A DNA stretch of 64,000 nucleotides, from NCBI GenBank assembly GCA_030295235.1, contig AP026137.1:372001-436000 (forward strand), in the 5' to 3' direction. Below are positions 9,736 to 20,496 of this stretch, piece by piece. The notes beneath the pieces are model-generated. The model was not told the DNA's origin, made no database searches, and saw only the letters and a program-made list of their open reading frames with translations. The stretch's first letter is position 1, and each line of letters begins with the position of its first letter. A program made the position numbers and the translations under genes. The DNA is from Fistulifera solaris (taxonomy: Eukaryota; Bacillariophyta; Bacillariophyceae; Naviculales; Stauroneidaceae).

Positions 9736-11088
9736 TTACTCATCATGGTTATTCATTTGCGTCATTTGTGTTTCAAAGTTCATGGATTGCGTATCCGCTA
9801 CGATGGTCGGTGCTTCCGACACTTGTGTCGATGGATTTTCTGAGACATCTTGCGTCGCCTGATCTTGCGTCGCTTGAGCCAGAATCAAACTCTGTGAGGG
9901 TTCCTCTTCTTCCGTAGACTCGTCCGCTGCATTCGTTTCATTTGCAACGGATGCTTCGTCGCTCGGCTCAGGCTCTTCTTCGGGTTCTCGCATCAAACCT
10001 TCGTTCGAGGCATCCACCGACACGTCGTCCGGCACGGATTTCTTGTTCGCAGGAGGATTCACGAGAGTCGGTTCGTCTTCAAATACGGCTTCTTCTTCGT
10101 CACTGGAATCATCGTGAATCGTTTTGCGACGCTTCGCGATTGGATTATCCGTTCGAGACGGTTCTTTAGCAGTCACGGGAGACGTCTCCTTCTCTTGAGA
10201 GGAAACCTCTTGCGTCGCCTGAGCCAGTGTCAGACTCTGTGTGGGTTCGTCTTCGTCCTGGGTATTCGTTTCACCGGCCTCGTCATTGTCGTTCGCATCC
10301 CCAGTGCCTTCGTTCGACGCTTGGGCGTCTACCGACACGTCGTCGTCCGGCACAGGTTCCTTTTTCCCAAGAGGACTCACGAGAGTCGGTTCGTTTTCAA
10401 ATACGGCTTCTTCTTCGTCACTGGAATCATCGTGAATGGTTTTGCGACGTTTGGCGACTGGATGGGTTGTTGTTTGAGATGTTTCGTTCGCAGTCCTCGT
10501 CACGGGACGAGGAGACGACTGCACCGGATCTTCTTCTCTCAGGACATCATCATACTCTAGCGTCGGATCCTGTGGACGCAATCCCAATTCCAATTCGTGC
10601 AACAATTTCTCGGCTTTTTCACGGCCCAACACGTGTTCGACGTGACGATTCCGGGCCGTATCGCGCAAATGTTGCAAATACGTTTTGACGGGTTGCTTCG
10701 TGCCCAATTGTTCAATCATCAACAAAACATCGGTACTGGAGGATTGCGGCCACAATTCAAAACAAAAGTCGTGATAGGCTTTCATCAACGAGCGTGTATA
10801 TTGGGCAGCACTTTTCGCGTCCCGGGGAATTTTCGAATTCAGGGCTTTAAAATCATCGGGAATACGGATCAATCCATTCAAGCCGGTCAAATGTTCGACA
10901 GTCAATGTGGGACGCTTCTTTTTCTTCTGGGTAACACCGGAATAATCCAGATCGGGGGCATCGTCTTTGCTGCGTTTCTTCTTCCTATCGTCTTCGTCCG
11001 CTTCTCCATGTTGTTCGGATAATAGACGCTCTTCCTCTTCTTCTTCCTCTTCTAAATCACTGTCGAGTGAATCATATAATGTAGCCAT
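9736..11088 (-). CDS. TIPIN: Replication-fork protection protein TIPIN / Csm3 / Swi3
   Basis: Single exon, 450 residues. After an acidic and basic N-terminus (1-60), residues ~62-143 match the Swi3 domain: short helical blocks around LNGLIRIPDDF, YHDFCFELWPQ and VLLMIEQLGTKQPVKTYLQ. In other eukaryotes this protein pairs with Timeless/Tof1 and travels with the replisome, coupling polymerase and CMG helicase and supporting checkpoint signalling. The C-terminal 240 residues are acidic, disordered, and contain a direct duplication (KRRKTIHDDSSDEEEAVFE at ~213 and ~319). It is transcribed head to head with MCM7, 325 bp apart. The assignment rests on the domain pattern and the context. Confidence 0.82.
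   Translation of the reverse strand: MATLYDSLDSDLEEEEEEEERLLSEQHGEADEDDRKKKRSKDDAPDLDYSGVTQKKKKRPTLTVEHLTGLNGLIRIPDDFKALNSKIPRDAKSAAQYTRSLMKAYHDFCFELWPQSSSTDVLLMIEQLGTKQPVKTYLQHLRDTARNRHVEHVLGREKAEKLLHELELGLRPQDPTLEYDDVLREEDPVQSSPRPVTRTANETSQTTTHPVAKRRKTIHDDSSDEEEAVFENEPTLVSPLGKKEPVPDDDVSVDAQASNEGTGDANDNDEAGETNTQDEDEPTQSLTLAQATQEVSSQEKETSPVTAKEPSRTDNPIAKRRKTIHDDSSDEEEAVFEDEPTLVNPPANKKSVPDDVSVDASNEGLMREPEEEPEPSDEASVANETNAADESTEEEEPSQSLILAQATQDQATQDVSENPSTQVSEAPTIVADTQSMNFETQMTQMNNHDE
10069..10470 (-). repeat. In-frame 318-bp duplication inside TIPIN
   Basis: A ~75 bp stretch around AAATACGGCTTCTTCTTCGT occurs at 10081 and again at 10399 with only a few differences, offset 318 bp (106 codons). 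The copies lie in the disordered acidic tail and keep the frame, so tail length may vary among alleles. Confidence 0.8.
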
Positions 11089-11412
11089 TTCATGAGTAAT
11101 TTATATGACAAATAGTACCTGTAGTAGGTGTGTTATTATCTTTGTTTGTCTTGATATAGATGCATGTCATTGCGTTTTTTAGCTGCGGTCGGCGGTGGAA
11201 AAAAATGCCCGCGCGGTATTCAAAATGGAACCGTTCCCGGTTCCCTGAGTACACTGTTGTATCGAAAATGGCGCGCACGGCGTCTCCTTGCGCGCCGGCA
11301 GGAGGACGGAGGTAAAAACGTTTTTGTTGCATCACAATACTGCAATGATTCTTCTGTTGCAGTTACAATCACTTTCTTTTTATACCTTCCTTTCCAAACA
11401 AATAGCATCATC
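11089..11412. promoter_or_regulatory. Shared divergent promoter region of TIPIN and MCM7
   Basis: 324 bp separate the two ATGs. No coding signal or palindromic repeat core is visible. Because both proteins act at the replication fork, a shared cell-cycle promoter is a reasonable inference, but no specific motif was recognised. Confidence 0.5.
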
Positions 11413-13950
11413 ATGGCCGAAGCCGTGTCGATCGCCCTTTCTCCTCAATACGACAAAGATGAAGGAACGTTTATTTTTGCTGACTTGAATCATCTTTGAC
11501 GTGTCTCTCTCACAAACGCTCTATCTCTCTTTAGAAACCTTTTTACGATTCTTGCGCGAACATACGATTTTGCAGCTTCAAACGCACGGGACGATTGTCG
11601 ATACTGCGAATCATGAAGAGGACGAAGATATGATGGTACCGACGTCCGAGGATGACGACGAAATACGTCGGGTTCCTTGTTATTTGCCCCATTTGCAACG
11701 CATTCACGATCGTCACTTTTATGAAGAAACGGGAAATCATGCCTTTGTCATTGAAGTCCCGCTCGATGAATTGGACGCATGGGATAGTGTGAAAGGCAAA
11801 GAATTGGCGATTAAAGCCGCACAGAACACGGTTCGGTATCTGGAACTCTTTGCCAAAGTTGTCGATACTTTGTTGAACACATTGACATCGCATCGCAATG
11901 CGCAAACCCGCGATGCCATTGATATCTTACACGATCAACGTCTCCAAGTGGTGCAACAGAATCAACAACAACAAGAAAACAATCCCTATCAAAACAATAA
12001 TAATATTGAAAATGAGAATCTGCAAGAAGAACTGCAACAACAACGACCCGATCACGGTATCACGGAAGAATTCCCTCCTACCTTGATGCGACGCTACGAA
12101 ATTCGCATCCTACCACGCGGTCGGAACGGTACGTTGCCGCCGTTTGCACAGCAAGTCGTTCCGAAGGATCGAACTGCGACAGCCACCGCCAATTCGTTGC
12201 GCGAAATTCGATCGCACGCCATGGGTCATTTGGTCACCGTGCAAGGTTTGATTGTGCGCGCGAGTCACGTCCAACCGTCCGTGGCCGTCGCGACGTATTC
12301 GTGCGATGCGTGTGGCGCGGAAATTTATCAAGTGGTACAAAATGCCCGCGAATTCATGCCCGCCGTACGCTGTCCCAGTTGCAAATCCAAACACGAAACC
12401 TTGCATTTGCAGACGCGCGGTTCGAAGTTTGTCAAATATCAAGAATTGAAATTGCAAGAATTGCCGCAACAAGTTCCTATGGGACATGTGCCGCGGAGTA
12501 TGAGTGTGTATTGTCACGGAGAGTTGACGCGATTGGCGCAACCGGGCAACGTGGTGACGATCGACGGGATTTTCTTGCCGCAACGGATTGCCGAATCGGG
12601 GTACCGCGCCTTGAAGGCGGGGTTGGTGTCGACAACGTTCTTGCAGGCACAGAATATTGTCGTGCATCAAAAGTCGTTGGATGAAGTGGATCAACAATTG
12701 AATGAAGAAATGGAAGAACAAATTCAGGAAATTGCGCAAAGCCCGGATCCCGTCGAACTGTTGGCGTCACAAATTGCGCCGGAAATCTTTGGTCTGGAAG
12801 ATATCAAGCGGGCGTTGTTATTGCAGTTGGTCGGTGGATGTACCCGTAAATTACCGGATGGAATGCGGATTCGTGGCGATATTCATATTTGTCTGGTGGG
12901 AGATCCGGGTGTGGCCAAATCGCAATTGATGAAACACGTGGTGCAATCGTTGGCTCCGCGGAGTGTCTATACGACCGGGAAAGGGTCTTCGGGAGTGGGT
13001 TTGACGGCGGCCATTACCAAGGATTTGAGCAACGAGTTGGCGCTCGAAGGGGGTGCACTGGTGTTGGCGGATCGTGGAATTTGTGGGATTGATGAATTCG
13101 ACAAAATGGACGAGGCGGATCGGACCGCTATTCACGAAGTGATGGAACAGCAGACGGTCAGTATCGCCAAAGCGGGGATTGTGGCCACGTTGAATGCGCG
13201 CACGGCGGTCCTCGCCGCGGCCAATCCCTTGTATGGTCGGTATCATCGCAAAAGTCCTTGTCCGAGAACATCAATCTACCCAACTCGCTGATTAGTCGAT
13301 TTGATTTGGTGTTCTTGTTGTTGGATGTAGCGAATATTGATCGAGACACGGCACTGGCCCGACACGTCACTTCGGTACATCAAAATTGCGGAGTCAATGC
13401 AACGGACGATGATGAAGAGGAAAAGAAGACGATTCCTCCTCATGTTCTGCGCGAATATATTGCTCGCGCTCGCCAGCATCAACCCGTTATGCCCCCGGAC
13501 GTGGCACCCTATGTCGTCGAAGCCTACGTGACTTTGCGACAAGAGAACCACCGCAGTCAGAAAACGAGCAATGACCAGACTGCCATGACCGCCCGTCAGT
13601 TGCTATCTATTCTAAGATTGAGTCAAGCCTTGGCTAGGCTTCGATTTTCGGATTACGTTGCGAGGGAAGATGTCGACGAAGCCATTCGCATTACGAACCA
13701 AAGCAAGGCCAGTATTTCCGATGACGATGATAAGACGCGTCGAACCAGTGATGTTACATCCCGCATCTTCGGGATTATCAAAGATTATGCAGCGCAAGTG
13801 GATAGCAACGTCATTGAATTCAAGTTGTGGGAAGCCATGGCCTTACGAAAAGGCTTCACGACACAGCAGCTACAAGCGACCCTGGAGGAATATGAATCTT
13901 TGAATTTAATTCATATCAATGACTCGCGAACGCAAGTGACTATCTTTTAA
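11413..13950 (+). CDS. MCM7: Replicative helicase subunit MCM7, two frame breaks
   Basis: About 820 residues. It has the OB-fold zinc ribbon (CDACG..CPSC), Walker A GDPGVAKSQ, Walker B CGIDEFDKM and the arginine finger SRFDL; the order and spacing match MCM7, a subunit of the Mcm2-7 ring that unwinds DNA at origins. A 66-bp GT..AG intron (11469-11534) lies near the start. From the ATG at 11413 the first exon reads SPQYDKDEG and needs one base fewer to join as YDKDEEQTFLRFL; a second ATG at 11459 joins in frame without change. Later the frame shifts at CCTT (13256-13259), where one more T gives KSPLSENINLPN, the expected strand before the arginine finger. The internal linker is Gln/Asn-rich (around nt 11955-12045). 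Confidence 0.92.
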
Positions 13951-14686
13951 GGCTAAGAGCCCACCGGCGGTGCCATAATTTCCAATGCAACAAAGTAATC
14001 GATACCAACGGTCACTTCAATGCGGATGAATTAACGCTTCTTCTTTCAGTAAATAGATCGTTTTCGCTACTAATAGGATCTTCTAGTAAGACTTGCTATA
14101 TGTTATCCGCGGCGATGACAATGCAAAACACTATTCTCTACAATGAGCAATCATCAATCACCCTAGACTTTCACGACAGCTTTTCAGTCACGAGGTCGTC
14201 AAAGCGCTTGTGAAACGGACCGCAGTCTACTTCTCTGTTGCACGAATTGATTCTGTGGCCAGATTCTTGCTAGTTGCTTTAGACTCATTACGTTAGTCGT
14301 AGGTACGCCATTCAAGATTTGTAAGGCCTACGATAAACTGGAAAGCACCGAGCACCCAGAATTTAGCGTAAGCCTGAACAAGATTTTTACTTCAACTACT
14401 ATGATCACTATAAGTGATTGTATGGAATAAAAAAGATCGTATTTAAACTGCCTTCTTGTATATTGACTACATTTCGCTCGCCGTGCTAGTTTCAAAGTGC
14501 AAGTAGATTTCGGCACGACTGTTTCAGTCACGATGGATCTGGCTGTCGTAAGTCGATGTTCGTCCACACGTCTCGGTCTCGCGCGCCATCACTTTTTTCT
14601 TTTTTTGTCGCGCCGACAAAACGAGTAATAATAAACAGCCAACGATAAAAGAAAGGGACAGGAACCACTTCTTCTTCTACAACCAG
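13951..14686. repeat. Palindromic-core intergenic repeat, cluster B, in a tandem-gene spacer
   Basis: No gene is visible. Cores CACGACAGCTTTTCAGTCACG (14173) and CACGACTGTTTCAGTCACG (14515) lie 341 bp apart. AGTAAATAG near 14048 resembles the ACTATAGTAAATA box seen beside other cores. This is the only cluster not between divergent genes (MCM7 ends before it, the methyltransferase starts 155 bp after the second core). Confidence 0.65.
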
Positions 14687-15640
14687 ATGAAGTTTGCAAG
14701 AATTTCTCGGCTCGTTTCGCTGGTTGGCACCTTCTCAGGAACATCCGCCTTTTATCCATGTGTGCTTTCACGTCCCGCCTTCGCGTTCCGACCATTTTCG
14801 ACACAATACATGTCCTCATGGTACGCTGACGAAGCGATAGCGCGGCATCATCTCATAAATGGACGTCTAAATTGCGTTGAAATAAAAATCAATTTACCTA
14901 AAATTGGGATGGTAACATTACTTGAAGCAACAGCGGCTACACAAGATGTATTAGTGGAGTTGGCCATTAAGGATGACACGGAACAACTACCCAGTGGCGA
15001 TCCTTACGGAGCTGTTCTATGGCCAGCGTCGTTAGTAATCGCGTCACGACTTCTTGACTTTGTGCCTGGAAAGAGTGTACTGGAACTAGGGGCCGGAACG
15101 GGGTTGGTTTCGCTGGCTGCCGCGTTGGGAGGAGCGAAATCGGTTTTGGCTACCGATTACGAATCTTTACCGTTAACAATACTGGAATATTCCGCCAGAG
15201 AACTCAATCAAATACCAGTAGGCCGCGGGTCTATGCTAGATACCGCCTTCCTGGACCTCTGTGATTTGCGAAAACCCTTACCGGCAGCGGATGTGGTAGT
15301 TGCTGCCGATGTCATGTACGAGCCAGCGACAGGGAAAGCATTGGCTCATCGTGTACTGGAGGCAATGGCCGCCGGTTCTCGTGTTTTAGTAGGAGATAGC
15401 CCCGGTCGTGCTGGGCGTCCGGCTTTCTTGGAAGAGTTGCGTCGTTGGGGCGTCGAAGCATCGTTTGTCGACACACTGGGCTCGACGGTCCAAGGTGAGC
15501 GAAACGATCTTATATGTGGCCCGGATTCACCAACCGTTTCAACTGTATCAAAAGACTTGATTGTGGCGGTGATGGACCTTCTTCCGGAACACCATCAATC
15601 CGCGATCACGGATTTTCGAACGAAAAAGTCGTGCCTTTGA
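14687..15640 (+). CDS. Family-16 (METTL21/NNMT-like) methyltransferase, plastid-targeted
   Basis: Single exon, 317 residues. Residues 1-25 form a signal peptide ending GTSAF|YP, a diatom plastid-import junction. The mature part has the family-16 signature DPYGAVLWPASLVIA followed by the SAM-binding loop SVLELGAGTGLVSLAAALGG, the acidic strand LATDYE and the post-I motif VVVAADVMYE. Family members mostly methylate lysine in proteins such as chaperones, elongation factors or ETF-beta. The substrate here is unknown, but a stromal protein is implied by the targeting peptide. Confidence 0.78.
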   Translation: MKFARISRLVSLVGTFSGTSAFYPCVLSRPAFAFRPFSTQYMSSWYADEAIARHHLINGRLNCVEIKINLPKIGMVTLLEATAATQDVLVELAIKDDTEQLPSGDPYGAVLWPASLVIASRLLDFVPGKSVLELGAGTGLVSLAAALGGAKSVLATDYESLPLTILEYSARELNQIPVGRGSMLDTAFLDLCDLRKPLPAADVVVAADVMYEPATGKALAHRVLEAMAAGSRVLVGDSPGRAGRPAFLEELRRWGVEASFVDTLGSTVQGERNDLICGPDSPTVSTVSKDLIVAVMDLLPEHHQSAITDFRTKKSCL

Positions 15641-17158
15641 AATAACGACTCGCACCGCCAGTACAAACAAGGGGTTTTGATACTCAGCACTCAGCACTTC
15701 TGGTTCGACTTTTATGACGACATGATAGAATAACAACGTCAATTCAATTGCAGAATATCAAATAATGGACAACTTCTTTCACTGCGTTTGGGTTGACGAG
15801 GGTACCTGGTATTGTAAGGTCAAAGAGTAAAGGGTGAAAAGGACACTCAAGTTTATTGTAGACTGACTAGTTTTATCTACAAAGAGAAAGCAATCACTGG
15901 TCACTGGATCGTGGAAGCGGATCTATGCCCTTTCTAGATCGAGATTAACTTCGAACACTAAGTGTTCACATCACACATGACGAATCACGACTCACGACAC
16001 ATCACAAATTACAACTACAAGTACAGTAAGATTCAACGCTAATCATATTCTTAGCTATAGCGATGACGTGATCACATCACACTCACACATCATGACGAAT
16101 GGGTACCGAAGCCAGTAGCCGCTTCCAACACGCACTGGCGGTAAGCGACAAGCTTAATTGAGGGAATTGGAAGCTGGGTGATTGATGATTGATGCGATTG
16201 GTGGTTGATGGGAGATGGGAGATGGGAGGGGCGACAGGCAAGAAGCAAGAGGCAAGAGACAAGGTGCAAGGTACAAGTACAAAAGGCGGAAGAGAAGGAG
16301 TTGGGAGTTGGGAGATAAAAGTCGGAACTTTGAAATGCAGATTCATTCGGAATTTTGGAAGAAAATGTGTGGTGGTGTACTCCGACTATCCTGGTTTAGA
16401 GTTTCATGTTTTCGCATTAGACTGGATAAAAACGAGCTATAAATAAAAATATTTATAGTGGAAGTAGGTATGAAATGGATAATTCTTCCTAAATACTTAT
16501 CTACTATTGGAAACTCTAGGAATAAGAATGCTTACTTATTTCTTTTTTCGCAGTTCAATGTTCTGGTGTGCCTTTTTCTCGTACAGTATGTATTTTTTTG
16601 TCTTTTGTGGTTTTGTCGAGCAGAGGATGCGGGAGGCGGGAGGCGGGAGGCGGGATGCTGGATGCTACAAAAAGCACAGAGCACTGACTCCGTCCCTTCT
16701 CCCTTCAAGCTTTTGATCGATGATCCAAGGGGAATCTGAATCTAATATCTAATGGTCTAATGGTTGATCGTTGATAGCGTACTGTACAGAAGCTCTAAGG
16801 TTCCATGTTTCATGTGCTATGTGCTATGTGCTATGCGCTATGCTCCACGCGCCACGCACCACGCACCAAAAGTAGCTAAAAGCTAAGAGGAAGAGTGAAC
16901 AGTGAACAGTGAATACATAAAGCAATAAGGTAATACTCCGTATTGTACAAGCACGAACATAGGCTCTCATTCAGTTATAGACGACTCCTCCTAAATCCTA
17001 GACTACCTCCGTCCTCCGTACTTGTACCTCCCTTTCAAAGAAACAAAGAGAAGTCTATTATTTCGTAGCTTTTTAAATTTCTGAACGCGTGCGCATTCTC
17101 GATCAAACGAATTCGGCTACCGACCAGCTTCTCTTCATCGCCAAACATCCGTTTTGCC
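15641..17158. other. Gene-free stretch of short tandem duplications and a G-quadruplex motif
   Basis: No supported gene in 1.5 kb. It contains successive 6-11 bp tandem copies: ATGGGAG (from ~16206), GGGAGGC (16631-16654), CTATGTG and CTATGCG (16816-16845), CCACGCA (to ~16866) and AGTGAAC (~16892-16912), plus clusters of CACGAATCACGACTCACGAC near 15978. Four GGG runs with 4-base loops at 16631-16654 fit the G3N4 quadruplex pattern. Confidence 0.6.
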
Positions 17159-18364
17159 ATGAGCTATGGACTGCACTATCCCCTGTGGTTGCTCCACAGG
17201 CGATTTCCTTTCATCTTCTTAATCCTGATATCGTTTCACGCATTTCTCTCGACTTCGTTTCTCGCCAAGCTCTCGAGGGACTACCATTTGCACCTCTTCC
17301 GCTACGAGCCTACTCCGCAAGCTCTCGACCCGACCAGCTCCTTTTCCGCATGCTTATTGGTCAAAGATGACAATGCTATTTTAAGTGAATGGATCGCGTA
17401 TCATTACCATGTTCTGCGACTTCGGCGACTGATCGTCGCTGTCGATCCCACCAGCACAGAATCACCAAGCGAGATCTTAGAACGATACAATCGACTGACG
17501 GATCTTGAAATCATTCAATGGAAAGACGAAGATTATCTGAGTCCCGATTTCCTCCGCAAGCATCAGCCCGTAGAACCGTTCCTGCGGAGAGGGTCCGCCG
17601 ATAACTACTTGTCTCCCGAAAAGATGCGACAAGTCGCGACTCATCGCTACCGACAAAGTGCATTTTTCGCCGCTTGTTTGAAGGAAATGAAAGTGCGGGG
17701 AAGCTCGTACGTCATTCACATCGACACGGACGAATTTGTGACGACCGAGAATCCCTTTGCCGAAGCCAACGAGGGCGATTTGCACCAAGAGAGCGCGTCG
17801 ACCGAAGATTCGGTCCTGATAAAAGTACAACGGCACATCCAAGAACACAACCACGACTATCCTTGCTATAGCGTGTTTCGCGTCCCTTATGGCTCGATCG
17901 AAAGCACGGAGGAACAAGTCAATGCTATGGTTCCACGTCACTTTGACGCCCAACAGTTCGAAACCTTGCGCTGGCGACACCACAGCAGTCCCGAAAAAAT
18001 GATGCTAATTGAACACTATCCCAAAGTGATTGTCGATGTGTCAGTTTTGCCAGCCGAACGGTTGTCGCGAGAAACGGTTTCCAGCATTCATCGTCCCTTC
18101 TGGGATATTTGTGAGCATATCCAGCAACCGGCCGAACATCCGGAGTTGTACAGAGAGCAAGCCATTGTGATTAATCATTACGTGGGAAGTTGGGAACGAT
18201 ATGGCTCCAAGAATGATGATCGACGGAACCAAGTGACGTATGAAAGTAGAGCTTCGGCGAATGAGGGCGCTTATGATGGCATTCGACCTTGGTTGCAAGA
18301 TTTTACGGATGCAATGGGTGTTGCTCGAGCCACCGCTCTTCTGGGCAGTCAATATCAACGTTGA
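17159..18364 (+). CDS. Type II membrane glycosyltransferase, GT92-like
   Basis: 401 residues, single exon. A hydrophobic segment at residues ~14-40 (FPFIFLILISFHAFLST) follows a short basic N-terminus, the layout of a Golgi type II enzyme. The lumenal domain opens with SACLLVKDDNAILSEWIAYH, the GT92/DUF23 start in which a nucleotide-sugar-binding strand precedes a conserved EW.AYH, and HIDTDEF near residue 190 is a plausible DxD metal site. HYVGSWE near the C-terminus also fits. GT92 enzymes add galactose or related sugars to glycans; the acceptor is unknown. Confidence 0.68.
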   Translation: MSYGLHYPLWLLHRRFPFIFLILISFHAFLSTSFLAKLSRDYHLHLFRYEPTPQALDPTSSFSACLLVKDDNAILSEWIAYHYHVLRLRRLIVAVDPTSTESPSEILERYNRLTDLEIIQWKDEDYLSPDFLRKHQPVEPFLRRGSADNYLSPEKMRQVATHRYRQSAFFAACLKEMKVRGSSYVIHIDTDEFVTTENPFAEANEGDLHQESASTEDSVLIKVQRHIQEHNHDYPCYSVFRVPYGSIESTEEQVNAMVPRHFDAQQFETLRWRHHSSPEKMMLIEHYPKVIVDVSVLPAERLSRETVSSIHRPFWDICEHIQQPAEHPELYREQAIVINHYVGSWERYGSKNDDRRNQVTYESRASANEGAYDGIRPWLQDFTDAMGVARATALLGSQYQR

Positions 18365-18738
18365 ATTGGATATTTTGTTGCCGCATCACATTTTGATTCA
18401 TTTTACATGTAAATAATATGCAAAATAAAACTGGAATAAAACTCGTGCAGCAACGCTCAATACATACTTCGCACCGCGCTTCGTTTTATTTGTTTTGCGT
18501 TCAAAACTCCCCCCTCTTGACGTGCGTGACTCATGGGATTCGTGAGTGACGTCACATCGTCGGCCGCTATTTTTTCGTCGCGCGCAAACGCAAAAACGCA
18601 GAAAAATGAACGTTCGTCGAACACATTCGACGACCATGAAAACCATCCGATGTTCCGATGTTTCTCTTACACTATTCTTCGAATCCCTGCAAATAGCTCT
18701 TTACAAAACTCTTATACTTATTAAACTACGTTGCAGAG
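18365..18738. promoter_or_regulatory. Promoter region of the MATE gene with a TGACGTCA palindrome
   Basis: A perfect TGACGTCA octamer lies at 18547-18554, 190 bp upstream of the MATE ATG. bZIP factors bind this site, and TGACGT elements are known to mediate CO2/cAMP response in Phaeodactylum. Regulation here is inferred only. Confidence 0.45.
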
Positions 18739-20496
18739 ATGATTTCTCACAATTGGGAACGAGTACGAAGGGAACTTCAGGAGCTCAGTCGAACGGCAAT
18801 TCCGACGCTATTGGGAATGGTCATTTCCAAAATTCCGTGGCTGGTGACGTTGCGTTTCGTCGGTCAACTGGGTGCCACCGAACTTGCGGCGGCCACCTTG
18901 GCCATGACATTACGGAATTTAACGGGATTGTCCTTGTCGGTGGGGTTGAGTTCCGCGTTGGCGACATTGACGTCTCAGTCGTGCGGTCAATTGCAAGCCA
19001 AACTGGCCGAGCGAAAGAACCAGAAACAGAAACAGACTGAAGGCGCAGATGATTTGCAATTAACTATGGAATATGAAACTGATGTCGAGACTGATGAAGT
19101 TGAGGAACGATTGGGTTTTCTAGAGAGACGCAGAGACGGCTTTATGAGCTCAAGCGCAAGGCCACGAGAGCCACTCCTCCCTTTGGTCTACTACTATCGC
19201 GGCATTTTCTTGCAGCTCGCATTTGTTGTTCCGATTCTTCTTTGGTGGTGGAAAGGTCTCCGTCGTTTTCTTGTGGCTCTGGGTCAAGAAGAACAACTGG
19301 CGGCCAAAACCGATGCGTATCTACGAATACTCGCGCCCGGTCTCATTTTCTATTCCATCAACTGGACTACTATCGTCTGGTTGCAGTCGATCGAAATGGC
19401 GTTCCTACCGGCCTATGCTTCTTGTGTTGGTGCGCTGTTTCATATTCCGCTCAACATGTTCTTTATTCATTTTATGGGATGGGGGTATCTGGGTGCCGCT
19501 GCGGCCACTACGACGTACGAACTCATCCAGCCGACATTGTTATTGGCATATACATTCGGGACACGCGCTGGATCGGACCGTGTCCTCCATAATATCGCCG
19601 CTTCGGCCGTGGACCGCTACGAACTTTCGTTCTGGCAAGAATCAACTATGGCCGTTTCGTCGTGGACGGGTGTCAAGGAATATCTTGGCCTAGCAATTCC
19701 CGGCTTGGTGTCTATATCAGAATGGTGGGCCTCGGAAACATGCATTTTCCTTTCCGGAAGACTCACTCCTTTGCCCGAGCTTACGTTGGGAGCCATGGCG
19801 TTGTTTCAGACTATCAACACCTTTTGTTTCATGCTCCCGGTATCATTCGGTATCGCGGGTGCCGCACGTGTTGGCAGTCTTTTGGGACGCAACGATCCAT
19901 GTGCGGCGTCCTTTGCCGGGTTGGTCAGTGTTGCGAGTGCGTCTTCCGTCAGCGCTCTGATTGGGATAATGCTCTTCATCATTCCCCACGGCTTCTTTCC
20001 GTCGCTCTTTGCACCCGATGAGGATGATTTGATTAAGGAGACGATGAAGACTATTCCCTTGTTGGCACTGTACGTATTCGCGGACGGAACACAAACGGCC
20101 TTGAATGGCGTGATCAAAGGTTGTGGACGACAAGCGGTTGCCATGCCCGCCGTTATTGTTTCATATTGGGTGGTCGGAGTGCCGATGGCGTATTATTTGG
20201 CGTTTGTGCGTCACCCTGGAACGGGAACTTGTGACGACGGGTATTTCTGTGGTGTAGTAGGTCTTGTCGCCGGAACAACGACAGGAACATGGCTGCACAT
20301 GATACTCTTTGGTGTTGTCGTGTTTTCATTTACAAATTGGGAAGAGCAGGCCGAAAAAGCCCAATTTCGCGTCCGAAAGGAGCTACATGCCGCTCCTACG
20401 ATGAGTTTCTCTTCCAGTGAGACGATTGAGGCTGAGGGGGATGAAGAAGTCGAACTGACAGAAGTTCCTGAAATGGAATCAAGCACTGATGGCTAA
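18739..20496 (+). CDS. MATE-family multidrug/toxin efflux transporter
   Basis: 585 residues in one exon. The N-terminal half has the MATE pattern LSRTAIPTLLGMVISKIPWL, FVGQLGATELAAATLA and ALATLTSQSCGQ. The second half has GLVSISEWWASETCIFLSGR and ALFQTINTFCFMLPVSFGIA, with ~12 hydrophobic segments in all. MATE carriers export organic cations or metabolites using proton or sodium gradients. Residues ~97-140 are an acidic Lys/Glu-rich loop not usual in the family, between helices 2 and 3, and the C-terminus is acidic. The membrane (plasma, vacuole, other) cannot be told from sequence. Confidence 0.92.
   Translation: MISHNWERVRRELQELSRTAIPTLLGMVISKIPWLVTLRFVGQLGATELAAATLAMTLRNLTGLSLSVGLSSALATLTSQSCGQLQAKLAERKNQKQKQTEGADDLQLTMEYETDVETDEVEERLGFLERRRDGFMSSSARPREPLLPLVYYYRGIFLQLAFVVPILLWWWKGLRRFLVALGQEEQLAAKTDAYLRILAPGLIFYSINWTTIVWLQSIEMAFLPAYASCVGALFHIPLNMFFIHFMGWGYLGAAAATTTYELIQPTLLLAYTFGTRAGSDRVLHNIAASAVDRYELSFWQESTMAVSSWTGVKEYLGLAIPGLVSISEWWASETCIFLSGRLTPLPELTLGAMALFQTINTFCFMLPVSFGIAGAARVGSLLGRNDPCAASFAGLVSVASASSVSALIGIMLFIIPHGFFPSLFAPDEDDLIKETMKTIPLLALYVFADGTQTALNGVIKGCGRQAVAMPAVIVSYWVVGVPMAYYLAFVRHPGTGTCDDGYFCGVVGLVAGTTTGTWLHMILFGVVVFSFTNWEEQAEKAQFRVRKELHAAPTMSFSSSETIEAEGDEEVELTEVPEMESSTDG

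Noticed and set aside
11164-11499. 111-residue ORF upstream of MCM7
   Set aside because: It includes the MCM7 first exon in one frame, but most of it is promoter; no independent gene.
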